64,000 nt of DNA from Oscillospiraceae bacterium (GTDB lineage Bacteria > Bacillota > Clostridia > Oscillospirales > CAG-272): positions 62,001 through 126,000 of the forward strand of contig SVSE01000002.1 of NCBI GenBank assembly GCA_015064445.1, given 5' to 3'. The notes under the pieces were generated by a model. It saw nothing but the letters and a program-made list of their open reading frames with translations, was not told the DNA's origin and searched no databases. The translations under genes and the position numbers were made by a program. Of the stretch, positions 1 to 7,839 are shown piece after piece; within the stretch, counting starts at the first letter, position 1; the number at the start of each line of letters is the position of its first letter.

Positions 1-2552
1 ATTGCTGTTGTTCCGTTTACAGCTGTGTTAGGGCTAACCGCCTTATATGTTGTGTAGGTTGCATTTGCAACTACTCCACAAGGGCAGTTGGTTGTGTAGC
101 CTGTTGAACCCATTGCAGTACATGTTGCATCAACATTTCCTTCCTTATATTCGTGAGGGATTCCTCTTACGATTGTATAAGCAGGATAAGTTACCTCAAC
201 ACCGTTTACAGTCTTAGTAACGTTTGAGCTACCGATGCTTGCAGGTGTTGTTGTGAAATTCAATGCATTTGTGTAAAGAATTACACCGTATGATTGATAG
301 AGGAAGTTACCTTGACGAACATTAAGCTGGTCTGCATGGTGATAAATTCTAAGAACATCCTCACCCTTATTTACACAACAAGTAAAATACTGTCCTGTAA
401 TTTCGGTAACATCCATAAGAACCAAGGTTTGGAGATAGTCACACTGGTCAAAAATGTTATCAAGGCTTGTGATTCCACGACCAACATAAACATACTTCAA
501 GCTATATGTTTGGAAGAAGGTTGCATATGCAGCGGAAAATTCGCTTGTATAGTCAGGAATGATAAATTCTTCAAGTCCAGTCTTACGGAATACTTCCTTT
601 TGGAAGTGATAAGCCTTTCCTGAGCCCATCAAGAACTTCTTAACGCCGCTCTTGTCAGCAAAAGCATATTCCTTCAAGGTTGCATTTGCCTTTGATACAT
701 CAATTGTAAGGTTGTTTACATTTCCTTCGATAACATATGAGCTAAATACTACTGTGCAATTGCCAACTGTAATGTTTTCAAGACTTGGAGAATTGCTAAT
801 AGAGTTCTTTGCAAAGGTTAAGTTCGCGCCATCAAGAAGAACGATTTCTTTGATGTTTGTAGCATTCTTAACAGAACCGGATGCAATTTCGGTAATACCT
901 GCAGGAATTACGAGCTTAACAACATCTGCAATAGTGTATGTCTTTTCTGGATTATCAGGGTCAGTGATTGTTTTTACTCCTGTAAATTTGGAAACGAATC
1001 CACTTGTGCTCTCAGAAACAGTAACATTATAGAGAGTATCAACAGAAGCTGTGATTTCCTTTGTTCCGTCCTCGGTCTTTACAACAATTGTAATAACCTG
1101 TTCTCTTGGGTCAAAGGAATATTCGTATGTATAAGCGTCGCTACATCTAGAGCAAGATACTCTCTTAACACCGTTTTCAGTGGCTGTTGCTATTTTCTCA
1201 ATGCTTATAACAGAATGGTCATGTCCAAGAGCGTTGCCGTATTCTACCTTATTTGTCGAATCGCAACGAATACATTTGTAAATCTTATAAGCCTTAGTGG
1301 TACAAGTTGCAGGAGTTTCAGATACAAGAACATCGTAAGAGTGTCCTACCGCTTCAACAGTATCAACATAGAACTTTCCACAGTCGCAACGGAAGTAATA
1401 AACTCCAAGACCTGTACAAGTTGAAACCATACCCTCGTATGATTCCTTTGGAACGAAGGTGTGAACACCATTAGAGCCTTCAAGTGTACATGGAACATAC
1501 TCTACATCATAAAGTCCTGTTTCGGAATTGTAAATAGCCTCATAGCCATTTTTCAAGATTCCGTCTGGCAAATTCATATTGTATGAGCCACCTGTAACAT
1601 TAAACGCGGCTGAGAGGAATGCAAGATTCCAATCGAATGTTGCAGGATCTGCAACCTTGAATGCAACATCACCCATTGTCAAAACGGTCTGTATTTTGCC
1701 AGTTGATGTGTTGAAGTTCTCCCACCATGTGTTTCCTGTGAGTTCAACGGATGCGCCATCATAAATATTGATTGCGGCATTATCATATTGCAAGTTGTTT
1801 CTATACTGTCTTACAAGTGTTTTTGCCTTAACTGTTCCATAGAGGTCAAGTCTTGGGTTTGTGATAAGGTTGCCATTGTCAATCATTGAGCCATCAACAT
1901 AAATCAATGCACCGGTTGTTTCAACATTTACATTTTTACCGATGCAAAGACGATTGTTCTTGCCGTCACCGTATCCGTGAGGGCGAAGATGAATCAAAGC
2001 GCAGCCATCATCAACTAAAGCAACTACCTTTCCTTCTTGCTCAGCAGAGTTGAGGAATCTTACCGAACCTCTTTGAATTGCCAAAGCAGTGCATTTCTTA
2101 CCGGTAACATCAATGGTAAAGGTATAACCGTTAAGGTCGATATAGTGTGTAGTCCACCAATCAAAATCCTTCTTTGATGTGATTGTAATATCTTGAGTAA
2201 GTCTTACAATTTGACCACCCTTGCTACCCATTTTGTCAACAGAAGTGATGTCAAAGGCAACCGCCTCCTGAAGCTTCATATTTTGGGTAAACACTACTGT
2301 TTCTCCCGGCTTATAGAAGGTTCCGTCCTCGGTAAACCAACCGTAAAATACCTTTTCGGCATTGGTATCGTATCCGGTTTCCTTCAATGTGATGCTACCG
2401 TCTTCAGCTGTGTTTTCGGTAGCCTTTCTTGAACCACCGTCCGTGTTGTAATACTCAACAGTATAAGCTTCAGCCGATACAAATATCGCCAAAAGTGTGC
2501 AAAGAAGCACTGTCAAGGCAAGCACGATGGTTAATTTAATGGATTTTTTCAT
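1..2552 (-). CDS. Secreted leucine-rich-repeat (BspA-like) protein, C-terminus beyond window edge
   Basis: The reading frame is open from an ATG at 2552 to the window edge, giving at least 850 residues. Residues 1-28 form a signal peptide (MKKSIKLTIVLALTVLL, cleavage near VSA-EA). Next comes a short beta-type repeat with YGWFTEDGTFY, resembling InlB/Flg_new repeats, and a region of regular strands (about 80-300) that looks like a beta-helix. Two Cys-pair modules follow (YFRCDCG, and CTTKAYKIYKCIRCD with HSY and GHDH histidines). From about residue 480 there are BspA-type LRR units (IKEIVLLDG, SLENITVG, LEEFIIPDY). The likely role is an extracellular surface or adhesion protein; the ligand is unknown. 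The ribosome site AAAGGAG lies 10 bp before the start. The promoter carries a ten-G element shared with the gene starting at 34223. Confidence 0.8.
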   Translation of the reverse strand, partial: MKKSIKLTIVLALTVLLCTLLAIFVSAEAYTVEYYNTDGGSRKATENTAEDGSITLKETGYDTNAEKVFYGWFTEDGTFYKPGETVVFTQNMKLQEAVAFDITSVDKMGSKGGQIVRLTQDITITSKKDFDWWTTHYIDLNGYTFTIDVTGKKCTALAIQRGSVRFLNSAEQEGKVVALVDDGCALIHLRPHGYGDGKNNRLCIGKNVNVETTGALIYVDGSMIDNGNLITNPRLDLYGTVKAKTLVRQYRNNLQYDNAAINIYDGASVELTGNTWWENFNTSTGKIQTVLTMGDVAFKVADPATFDWNLAFLSAAFNVTGGSYNMNLPDGILKNGYEAIYNSETGLYDVEYVPCTLEGSNGVHTFVPKESYEGMVSTCTGLGVYYFRCDCGKFYVDTVEAVGHSYDVLVSETPATCTTKAYKIYKCIRCDSTNKVEYGNALGHDHSVISIEKIATATENGVKRVSCSRCSDAYTYEYSFDPREQVITIVVKTEDGTKEITASVDTLYNVTVSESTSGFVSKFTGVKTITDPDNPEKTYTIADVVKLVIPAGITEIASGSVKNATNIKEIVLLDGANLTFAKNSISNSPSLENITVGNCTVVFSSYVIEGNVNNLTIDVSKANATLKEYAFADKSGVKKFLMGSGKAYHFQKEVFRKTGLEEFIIPDYTSEFSAAYATFFQTYSLKYVYVGRGITSLDNIFDQCDYLQTLVLMDVTEITGQYFTCCVNKGEDVLRIYHHADQLNVRQGNFLYQSYGVILYTNALNFTTTPASIGSSNVTKTVNGVEVTYPAYTIVRGIPHEYKEGNVDATCTAMGSTGYTTNCPCGVVANATYTTYKAVSPNTAVNGTTA

Positions 2553-2568
2553 CGTTCGTTTCTCCTTT

Positions 2569-2584
2569 ACGGGGACGCCCCCGT
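2569..2584 (-). promoter_or_regulatory. Leader hairpin next to the ribosome binding site
   Basis: In the transcript, ACGGGG pairs with CCCCGT around a GCGT loop, and the hairpin is followed at once by the AAAGGAG site of the LRR gene. It may stabilise the 5' end or keep the ribosome site open. A similar hairpin sits at 21320-21335. Function is inferred. Confidence 0.5.
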
Positions 2585-2609
2585 GGGCATATAAATTATA
2601 ATATAATTC

Positions 2610-2638
2610 ATAATATCATATGCGCGATAATTTGTCAA
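2610..2638 (-). promoter_or_regulatory. Sigma-A type promoter of the LRR gene
   Basis: On the minus strand, TTGACA (2638-2633) and TATTAT (2615-2610) are separated by 17 bp. Transcription would start near 2603, about 50 bp before the ATG at 2552. Confidence 0.75.
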
Positions 2639-2688
2639 GTTGCACAAAACTGAAAGCCCCCCCCCCGTTTTTTGTTTATATTGCACAA
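2633..2688 (-). promoter_or_regulatory. 56-bp poly-G promoter element, copy 1
   Basis: Read on the minus strand, the element has an outer TTGTGCAA box (2688-2681), a run of ten G residues (2666-2657), an inner TTGTGCAA box (2647-2640) and the TTGACA -35 box (2638-2633). The copy at 34303-34358 has the same boxes, the same ten-G run and the same spacings. The two boxes lie 41 bp apart, about four helical turns. A dimeric regulator bound at both boxes and tuned by slippage of the G run is inferred. Confidence 0.6.
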
Positions 2689-2784
2689 CTTTGCGTTAAA
2701 AATTGCTTGTTTCAACGGTTTTTTACGGTTTATTTTGCGCGTATTTTTGTGCATTCCTACGAAATTTAAAAAATTTTAAAAAAT

Positions 2785-2816
2785 AAAAAAAGGCACGATT
2801 TTTCGTGCCTTTTTGG
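2785..2816. terminator. Intrinsic terminator after cotJC
   Basis: An AGGCACGA/TCGTGCCT stem with A and T runs on both sides can end transcription from either strand. It sits just after the cotJC stop codon. Confidence 0.85.
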
Positions 2817-2820
2817 GTCT

Positions 2821-3435
2821 TTAGCGCCTTGCAAATGGTCCTTTATCGAACACGGGATTGTAGCCGTAGAAGTTCTTTTCATCCATTTTATCCTGCGCTA
2901 TACGAAGTGCGTCGGCAAAGCGTTGATAATGGACTACCTCTCTTGCACGCAAGAACTTGATAGGGTCACAAACATCGGGGTCATCTACTAAGCGAAGAAT
3001 GTTGTCATAGGTTACTCTTGCCTTTTGCTCGGCTGCGAGGTCCTCGTGAAGATCTGCCAAAACATCGCCCTTTGATGCCATAGCTGCGGCTGTATATGGG
3101 AAGCCTGAGGCTGCTGTTGGATATACGCCTGTTGTATGGTCTACAAAGTAGGTGTCAAAGCCATTCTCTCTTATTTGCTCCTGTGTTAGGTTCTTTGTGA
3201 GCTGATAGATGATGGCAGAAACCATCTCAATGTGGCTAAGCTCCTCCGTGCCTACATCGGTCAAAATTCCTGTTATTTGTGGATATGGCATCGCTATTCT
3301 TTGAGTGAGATAGCGAAGTGATGCGCCAACCTCTCCGTCAGGTCCACCTATTTGGGAGATAATAATGCTCGCATACTTGGGATTTGGATTTTTGATATTT
3401 ACAGGATACTGTAATTTCTTTTCGTACTGAAACAT
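2821..3435 (-). CDS. cotJC: Spore coat protein CotJC (manganese catalase family)
   Basis: This 204-residue protein matches CotJC, a manganese-catalase-fold component of the endospore coat. Family features visible are the YPQITGILTDVGTEELSHIE stretch, which supplies Glu and His metal ligands, and the later helix with EDLAAEQKARVTYDNILRL and REVVHYQRF. Length agrees with the family (about 190-200). It is the last gene of cotJA-cotJB-cotJC and starts directly after the cotJB stop codon. Whether it breaks down peroxide or is structural cannot be told from sequence. Confidence 0.93.
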   Translation of the reverse strand: MFQYEKKLQYPVNIKNPNPKYASIIISQIGGPDGEVGASLRYLTQRIAMPYPQITGILTDVGTEELSHIEMVSAIIYQLTKNLTQEQIRENGFDTYFVDHTTGVYPTAASGFPYTAAAMASKGDVLADLHEDLAAEQKARVTYDNILRLVDDPDVCDPIKFLRAREVVHYQRFADALRIAQDKMDEKNFYGYNPVFDKGPFARR

Positions 3436-3699
3436 TTATTTTACCTCCTCATTTTGCCATGGCCAAGGTCCGTTTGTCCATTGCCATGAGCCTTCGCTAT
3501 CTGAAAGCCTTATTTTTCCGTAGCGCGATTCATATTCGGCAATTGCACGCGCCTCTGCCTTTTTATTTTTGTTGTAGAATTCAAGGGCGCTCTTTGAATC
3601 TGGGTAAGCATCAAGATACAAAAGTGCATCATAAACTGCAAATGAATACATTTGGATTTGACGCATTAGCTTTTCTCTACTTAATGTGTTATTCATCAT
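3436..3699 (-). CDS. cotJB: Spore coat protein CotJB
   Basis: This 87-residue protein matches CotJB: LMRQIQMYSFAVYDALLYLD at the N-terminus, then a central LDAYPDSKSALEFYNKN stretch and a Trp-rich C-terminus (WQWTNGPWPWQNEE). It overlaps the end of cotJA by 4 bp (ATGA), so the two are probably translationally coupled. There are two adjacent Met codons (3699 and 3696), and either could be the start. CotJB works with CotJA and CotJC in coat assembly. Confidence 0.9.
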   Translation of the reverse strand: MMNNTLSREKLMRQIQMYSFAVYDALLYLDAYPDSKSALEFYNKNKKAEARAIAEYESRYGKIRLSDSEGSWQWTNGPWPWQNEEVK

Positions 3700-4016
3700 C
3701 TTGCACAGCCTCCGTTATTCTTTCCACGACAGCCATTGCTTGCACTACAGCCTGTTGGATAAAAGGGCTTATTCAGCGCCTCAAAGATTGTACCGTTTAC
3801 AAGGGCGATTTCGGGGTCATATATGCCCTGCCATGATTGCTTTACTGCGTAAACCATAGCAAGAGATTTATCGTTTTGAGGAGCAGGTGTGGAATTTCCC
3901 ACTCCCGTATCGCATCTTGGCGTATTGCCACAAGAGCTACGATTTCCTCTTAAAAATCTTGAAAATTGTTCGAAGTCCGAGTTAGTCGAGCCTCTTGAAT
4001 TTTGTTCCATTCTCAT
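3696..4016 (-). CDS. cotJA: Spore coat associated protein CotJA
   Basis: The C-terminal half (LAMVYAVKQSWQGIYDPEIA, then GTIFEALNKPF) is the CotJA signature. The N-terminal 45 residues are low-complexity and rich in Asn, Ser and Arg; the tail is Cys/Gly-rich (CSASNGCRGKNNGGC). I place the start at 4016 (106 residues) because AAAGGAG lies 5 bp upstream; an in-frame codon at 4043 lacks a ribosome site. It is first gene of the cotJ operon. The extra Cys and Gly residues could support coat cross-linking, which is inferred. Confidence 0.85.
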   Translation of the reverse strand: MRMEQNSRGSTNSDFEQFSRFLRGNRSSCGNTPRCDTGVGNSTPAPQNDKSLAMVYAVKQSWQGIYDPEIALVNGTIFEALNKPFYPTGCSASNGCRGKNNGGCAR

Positions 4017-4029
4017 AATTTCTCCTTTC

Positions 4030-4041
4030 GAGCTTTCGCTC
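4030..4041 (-). promoter_or_regulatory. Small GNRA-type leader hairpin before cotJA
   Basis: GAGC-GAAA-GCTC sits directly before the GAAAGGAG site of cotJA. The stem is only 4 bp but has a stable GAAA loop. Function is inferred. Confidence 0.35.
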
Positions 4042-4043
4042 AA

Positions 4044-4072
4044 TACAATATATGACGGATTTCGACAGGCGT
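4044..4072 (-). promoter_or_regulatory. Candidate mother-cell sporulation promoter of cotJ
   Basis: On the minus strand, CATATATTGTA (4054-4044) resembles the -10 box of sigma-E/sigma-K promoters, with AC 16 bp upstream (4072-4071). No good sigma-A promoter is visible between the comEC terminator and cotJA. The match is short. Confidence 0.35.
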
Positions 4073-4104
4073 GAAAAAGGTCAGTCGCTTTTTCGACTGA
4101 CCTT
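4073..4104 (-). terminator. comEC terminator overlapping its own 3' end
   Basis: AAGGTCAGTCG/CGACTGACCTT makes an 11-bp stem followed on the minus strand by TTTTT. The stem includes the last codons and stop of comEC (stop at 4083-4081), so coding sequence doubles as terminator. Confidence 0.85.
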
Positions 4105-6321
4105 AAAGATGAATTTGTGATTTGGCTCGACTATTTTGCTCTCGTCCACATTTCCCAACCAAAAATCGCGACCTTGTCCGTGAAAAACGAGGTAATCTAA
4201 GTGCTCGGTGTTATAGGAATAATTGATTTTGTAGTTTGGACCATATGAGCCGAAAAGCAGAATATCGGAGATTTTTACATAATTTTTAGGGAAGCTACTG
4301 TCGCACTCATAGCTTGAGGCACCAAGGTATGTAAGCCTTGCATTATATGCCGAAATGGAGAATGCAACGCATCTTTTCGTGCTTCGTGCAAGCCTTTGAT
4401 ACTCCATAAAATCGACACAGGTCGCCTCAAATTCTATTTTTTCGCCAATTTCAAGCAAGGCAACCTCTCTGTTCTCACAAATTTTCTTAACTGCCTTGTA
4501 ATATTCCCTTTCCTTGTCGGTTTTGGGCGTGGGAATTAGTATTTTTCGCACCATATTGCGAGATGTCAAGGTATCAATTGAGCCTTCAAGCCTATGGCTA
4601 TAATCGGTTATTACATAGGTATCAATATCGGAGTAGCCAAGGCTGGTGGCAAGAAAGGATGCGCCTCTTACGGTTGCGCTCGTGTGAGTAGTGCTTGATA
4701 TTATCATAAGCTCATTTTTGCTTTCTACGCCCAAAATATCGCCATCAGAGCTTGAAAGGTCGCTTACAGTCACTTGATTTTGGCGAATTATCGACACATA
4801 GGCGCTTGTTCCTGCGAAAATTGCCACTCCGAGGGCTACTGTCAAAATTGAAATTTTCACTCTCTTTTTTGACAAAATTATCGCCAAAAGCATTCCAACG
4901 AGTATAATTCCAACACCTATAAGCTGTATTTTATTACTAAACGGGATTGTCAAAAAGTCAGCCTTCGAGATGACTTTTATCAAGGACAACACAAGCTTAG
5001 TTATCAGCTCGGCAGGATATTTGACAATATACGATACATATGGAATTTTGCCAAGTATTAAAATAAACGGAGAGAGATACAAAAGCAGGGTTAAGATGGG
5101 GACGAATATTATATTGAAAATCGGCGAAAATATCGACACTCTGCCGAACTTCAAGAAGACTATAGGTAAGGTCAGTAGCATTACAGTTACCGAGCCAATG
5201 AGCGAATAAACGATTCCTCGAATGAATTTTGGGCGAATTCGATATAGTCTTCTCTCGTGCCTTGTAAGAGATGATGCCAAAATACAGCCAAGCATAGCGA
5301 CAAAGGACAGCAAAAGCGAAAGCGAAAATATGGAATACGGGTCAAAGAGGCAGATTAATGCAACTGACAGGAAAAGTGCGCTCGCGCCATCGCTTGTGTC
5401 GCCAAGCAATAGCATTGTATAATAAAAAATGAGCATCGCGCCTGCACGAATTGCCGAGCTTGAAAAGCCTGTTATGCAAATAAATGTCACTATAATTGCG
5501 ATAAGCAACAAATGTTTTGGTCTCTTGGGCATTTGAATCGTGCCAAGAAACGCACTTGCCATAGCTGTTACAAGCGAAAGGTGTATTCCACTAAGTGCGA
5601 GAATATGGCTTATACCAAGGCGAGAAAAATCACGACTTACTGTGTCGGGCAAATCATCACGATTTCCCAAAAGCATCGCAGAAACAAGGGATGCTGTGTC
5701 GCTATTTACGCTATCTTTTACTATTTTTACAAGGAAGGAGTTGATTTTTCTGAGCACTCCTCCAAAAACAAAATTATCCTTTGATATTATTTCGTATCCC
5801 TCTGCCTCTGCGCACAAGAATATGCGCTCGTCAGCATAGGCATCCCTTTCGCTAAAGCCATATTCGCTATCGTCAAGTGAGCGAAGCTTAAAGATTGCCT
5901 TTATTTTGTCGCCAACAGAGATTTTGTTGTTATTTACGGACACCAAAAGCTTGAATTTATCGTCCCTTGCCTTGGCGACGGTTTCGTAGCTTTCGGAGTA
6001 GACAATTTCAGTTATAACGAGCTCCATTTCCTGCTCGGTATCGGCATAGGTCTGCTCGATTTTCTTATCACGGGAGAAAACGAGCATTGAGGTAGCGCCA
6101 CATATCACAATGCAAAGACATAAAGGCAAAATTTTTATAAATATCTTTTGAATTTTATCGCGCTTCAAGGTGAGAATTAGCGCTATAAAAATGCCTACCG
6201 TAACAGCTCCAAGCGCTATTATAATTATATTGAAGATATTTCCAAGGAAATACGATGCACAAAGGCACACAAGAAACGCAAAGCAACCAAGTGCGAGTGG
6301 TCTTAGCTTAAACAGGCTCAT
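4081..6321 (-). CDS. comEC: ComEC/Rec2 family DNA-uptake channel
   Basis: This 746-residue membrane protein has the ComEC order: N-terminal membrane helices, an OB-like DUF4131 region (about 95-190), the Competence domain (about 210-480, with MLLGNRDDLPDTVSRDFSRL and ISHILALSGIHLS) and a C-terminal metallo-beta-lactamase-like domain. Family role: passing single-stranded DNA across the membrane. In the C-terminal domain the usual metal site (HxHxDH type) is replaced by ITDYSHRLEGS, so nuclease activity is doubtful. GGGAGGTGA precedes the ATG. No comEA or other competence gene is adjacent. Confidence 0.9.
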   Translation of the reverse strand: MSLFKLRPLALGCFAFLVCLCASYFLGNIFNIIIIALGAVTVGIFIALILTLKRDKIQKIFIKILPLCLCIVICGATSMLVFSRDKKIEQTYADTEQEMELVITEIVYSESYETVAKARDDKFKLLVSVNNNKISVGDKIKAIFKLRSLDDSEYGFSERDAYADERIFLCAEAEGYEIISKDNFVFGGVLRKINSFLVKIVKDSVNSDTASLVSAMLLGNRDDLPDTVSRDFSRLGISHILALSGIHLSLVTAMASAFLGTIQMPKRPKHLLLIAIIVTFICITGFSSSAIRAGAMLIFYYTMLLLGDTSDGASALFLSVALICLFDPYSIFSLSLLLSFVAMLGCILASSLTRHERRLYRIRPKFIRGIVYSLIGSVTVMLLTLPIVFLKFGRVSIFSPIFNIIFVPILTLLLYLSPFILILGKIPYVSYIVKYPAELITKLVLSLIKVISKADFLTIPFSNKIQLIGVGIILVGMLLAIILSKKRVKISILTVALGVAIFAGTSAYVSIIRQNQVTVSDLSSSDGDILGVESKNELMIISSTTHTSATVRGASFLATSLGYSDIDTYVITDYSHRLEGSIDTLTSRNMVRKILIPTPKTDKEREYYKAVKKICENREVALLEIGEKIEFEATCVDFMEYQRLARSTKRCVAFSISAYNARLTYLGASSYECDSSFPKNYVKISDILLFGSYGPNYKINYSYNTEHLDYLVFHGQGRDFWLGNVDESKIVEPNHKFIFKVSRKSD

Positions 6322-6342
6322 TATCTCACCTCCCTTGGCTTT

Positions 6343-6371
6343 AGTCTACCATATGTATGCTTCTCTTTCAA
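6343..6371 (-). promoter_or_regulatory. Candidate comEC promoter
   Basis: TTGAAA (6371-6366) and TAGACT (6348-6343) on the minus strand are 17 bp apart. The -10 box lies 21 bp before the ATG. The rest of 6372-6515 shows nothing recognisable. Confidence 0.45.
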
Positions 6372-6515
6372 CAATTTTCGACAAAAAAATCAGCGTAGAA
6401 AAAGCGTCACGCCGATTTCCAGCTTATTTTGTCGTTTTACAACCATAAATCCCTAACTTTATTGTAGACACAGAAAATGCTTTTCACTTGATTTTCATCA
6501 AATGTTCACAAAATC

Positions 6516-6548
6516 AAAAACACCTCCTGCCGAAGCAAGAGGTGTTTT
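6516..6548 (-). terminator. Intrinsic terminator after gapdh
   Basis: AAAACACCTC pairs with GAGGTGTTTT, with a T run on the minus strand, 16 bp beyond the gapdh stop. Confidence 0.85.
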
Positions 6549-6564
6549 ATTTATCTAATTTTAA

Positions 6565-7584
6565 TTAGATCTCAGCGAAGTACTTAATTGTACGAACCAT
6601 CTGGCTGGTGTAGGAGTTCTCGTTATCGTACCAAGAAACTACCTGTACCTGATATGTGTCGTCGTCAATCTTAGCAACCATTGTCTGAGTTGCATCGAAG
6701 AGTGAGCCATAACGCATACCGATAACGTCAGAGGAAACGATTTCGTCTGTGTTGTAGCCGAAGGATTCAGTAGCCTGAGCCTTCATAGCTGCGTTGATAG
6801 CGTCCTTTGTTACATCCTTGCCCTTAACAACTGCAACGAGAAGTGTTGTTGAACCTGTGCAGGTAGGAACTCTCTGTGCAGAGCCGATGAGCTTACCATT
6901 GAGCTCAGGAATTACAAGACCGATAGCCTTAGCTGCGCCTGTTGAGTTAGGAACGATGTTCTGTGCGCCAGCACGAGCACGACGAAGGTCACCCTTTCTG
7001 TGTGGGCCGTCAAGAATCATCTGGTCACCTGTGTAAGCGTGAACAGTTGTCATGATACCACTCTGGATTGGGAATGCATCGTTAAGAGCCTTAGCCATAG
7101 GAGCGAGGCAGTTTGTTGTGCATGATGCAGCAGAGATGATCTGGTCATCAGCTGAAAGTGTTTCGTTGTTAACGCCGAATACGATTGTCTTGAGGTCGTT
7201 TCCAGCAGGAGCTGAAATAACTACCTTCTTAGCACCAGCGTTGATGTGTGCCATTGATTTATCCTTTGAGCAGTAGAAGCCTGTGCACTCGAGAACTACG
7301 TCTACGCCAAGCTCACCCCATGGGCAGTTTGCAGCGTCCTTTTCAGCGTAGATCTTAATTGTCTTGCCGTCTACTGTGATGCTGTTAGCCTCTTCATCAA
7401 CAGATACGGTATCAGCGAGAGCGTACTTACCCTGAGCTGTGTCGTACTTGAGAAGGTGTGCAAGCATCTTAGCGCTTGTAAGATCGTTGATTGCTACTAC
7501 CTCGTAGCCTTCTGCTCCGAACATCTGTCTGAATGCAAGACGTCCGATACGGCCAAAGCCGTTAATTGCAACTTTAACTGACAT
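6565..7584 (-). CDS. gap: Glyceraldehyde-3-phosphate dehydrogenase, type I
   Basis: This glycolytic enzyme oxidises glyceraldehyde 3-phosphate to 1,3-bisphosphoglycerate with NAD. It has the NAD-binding start ([16 protein letters not shown]), the catalytic cysteine in [12 protein letters not shown] and the C-terminal [13 protein letters not shown] use the ATG at 7584 (339 residues) because GGAGG lies 8 bp upstream; an in-frame TTG at 7599 would overlap that site. The gene stands alone, with no pgk or tpi beside it, and has its own promoter and terminator. Confidence 0.97.
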   Translation of the reverse strand: MSVKVAINGFGRIGRLAFRQMFGAEGYEVVAINDLTSAKMLAHLLKYDTAQGKYALADTVSVDEEANSITVDGKTIKIYAEKDAANCPWGELGVDVVLECTGFYCSKDKSMAHINAGAKKVVISAPAGNDLKTIVFGVNNETLSADDQIISAASCTTNCLAPMAKALNDAFPIQSGIMTTVHAYTGDQMILDGPHRKGDLRRARAGAQNIVPNSTGAAKAIGLVIPELNGKLIGSAQRVPTCTGSTTLLVAVVKGKDVTKDAINAAMKAQATESFGYNTDEIVSSDVIGMRYGSLFDATQTMVAKIDDDTYQVQVVSWYDNENSYTSQMVRTIKYFAEI

Positions 7585-7649
7585 TTTAAAGTCCTCCAAA
7601 AAAATTTTTAATTTGTGTATGGAATATTTCCATTCCCTACCAAGTATAT

Positions 7650-7678
7650 ATTTTATACCATTTTTTAGAAATATTCAA
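7650..7678 (-). promoter_or_regulatory. gapdh promoter
   Basis: TTGAAT (7678-7673) and TAAAAT (7655-7650) on the minus strand are 17 bp apart, giving a leader of about 60 bp. Confidence 0.6.
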
Positions 7679-7778
7679 GAGTTTTTGAAAAATTACGCAT
7701 TTTTTTCACTCTTGCATAAATTCAACTCTTTTTTGCGTGCTTTTAGTAACAAATATTACAAAAATATTGCAATTTCAT

Positions 7779-7808
7779 TTGACATATCACTCCCTACTGT
7801 GTTATAAT
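7779..7808 (+). promoter_or_regulatory. holB-ricT promoter
   Basis: TTGACA (7779-7784) and a perfect TATAAT (7803-7808) are 18 bp apart, 31 bp before the holB start. It diverges from the gapdh promoter. Confidence 0.8.
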
Positions 7809-7839
7809 ATGTGTATTAAATTATCGAGGGGGCTTTGAT

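Noticed and set aside
2657..2666. Ten-C run as an assembly artefact
   Set aside because: An artefact would not also reproduce the same flanking boxes and spacing at 34303-34358. The exact count of ten could still be inaccurate in either copy.
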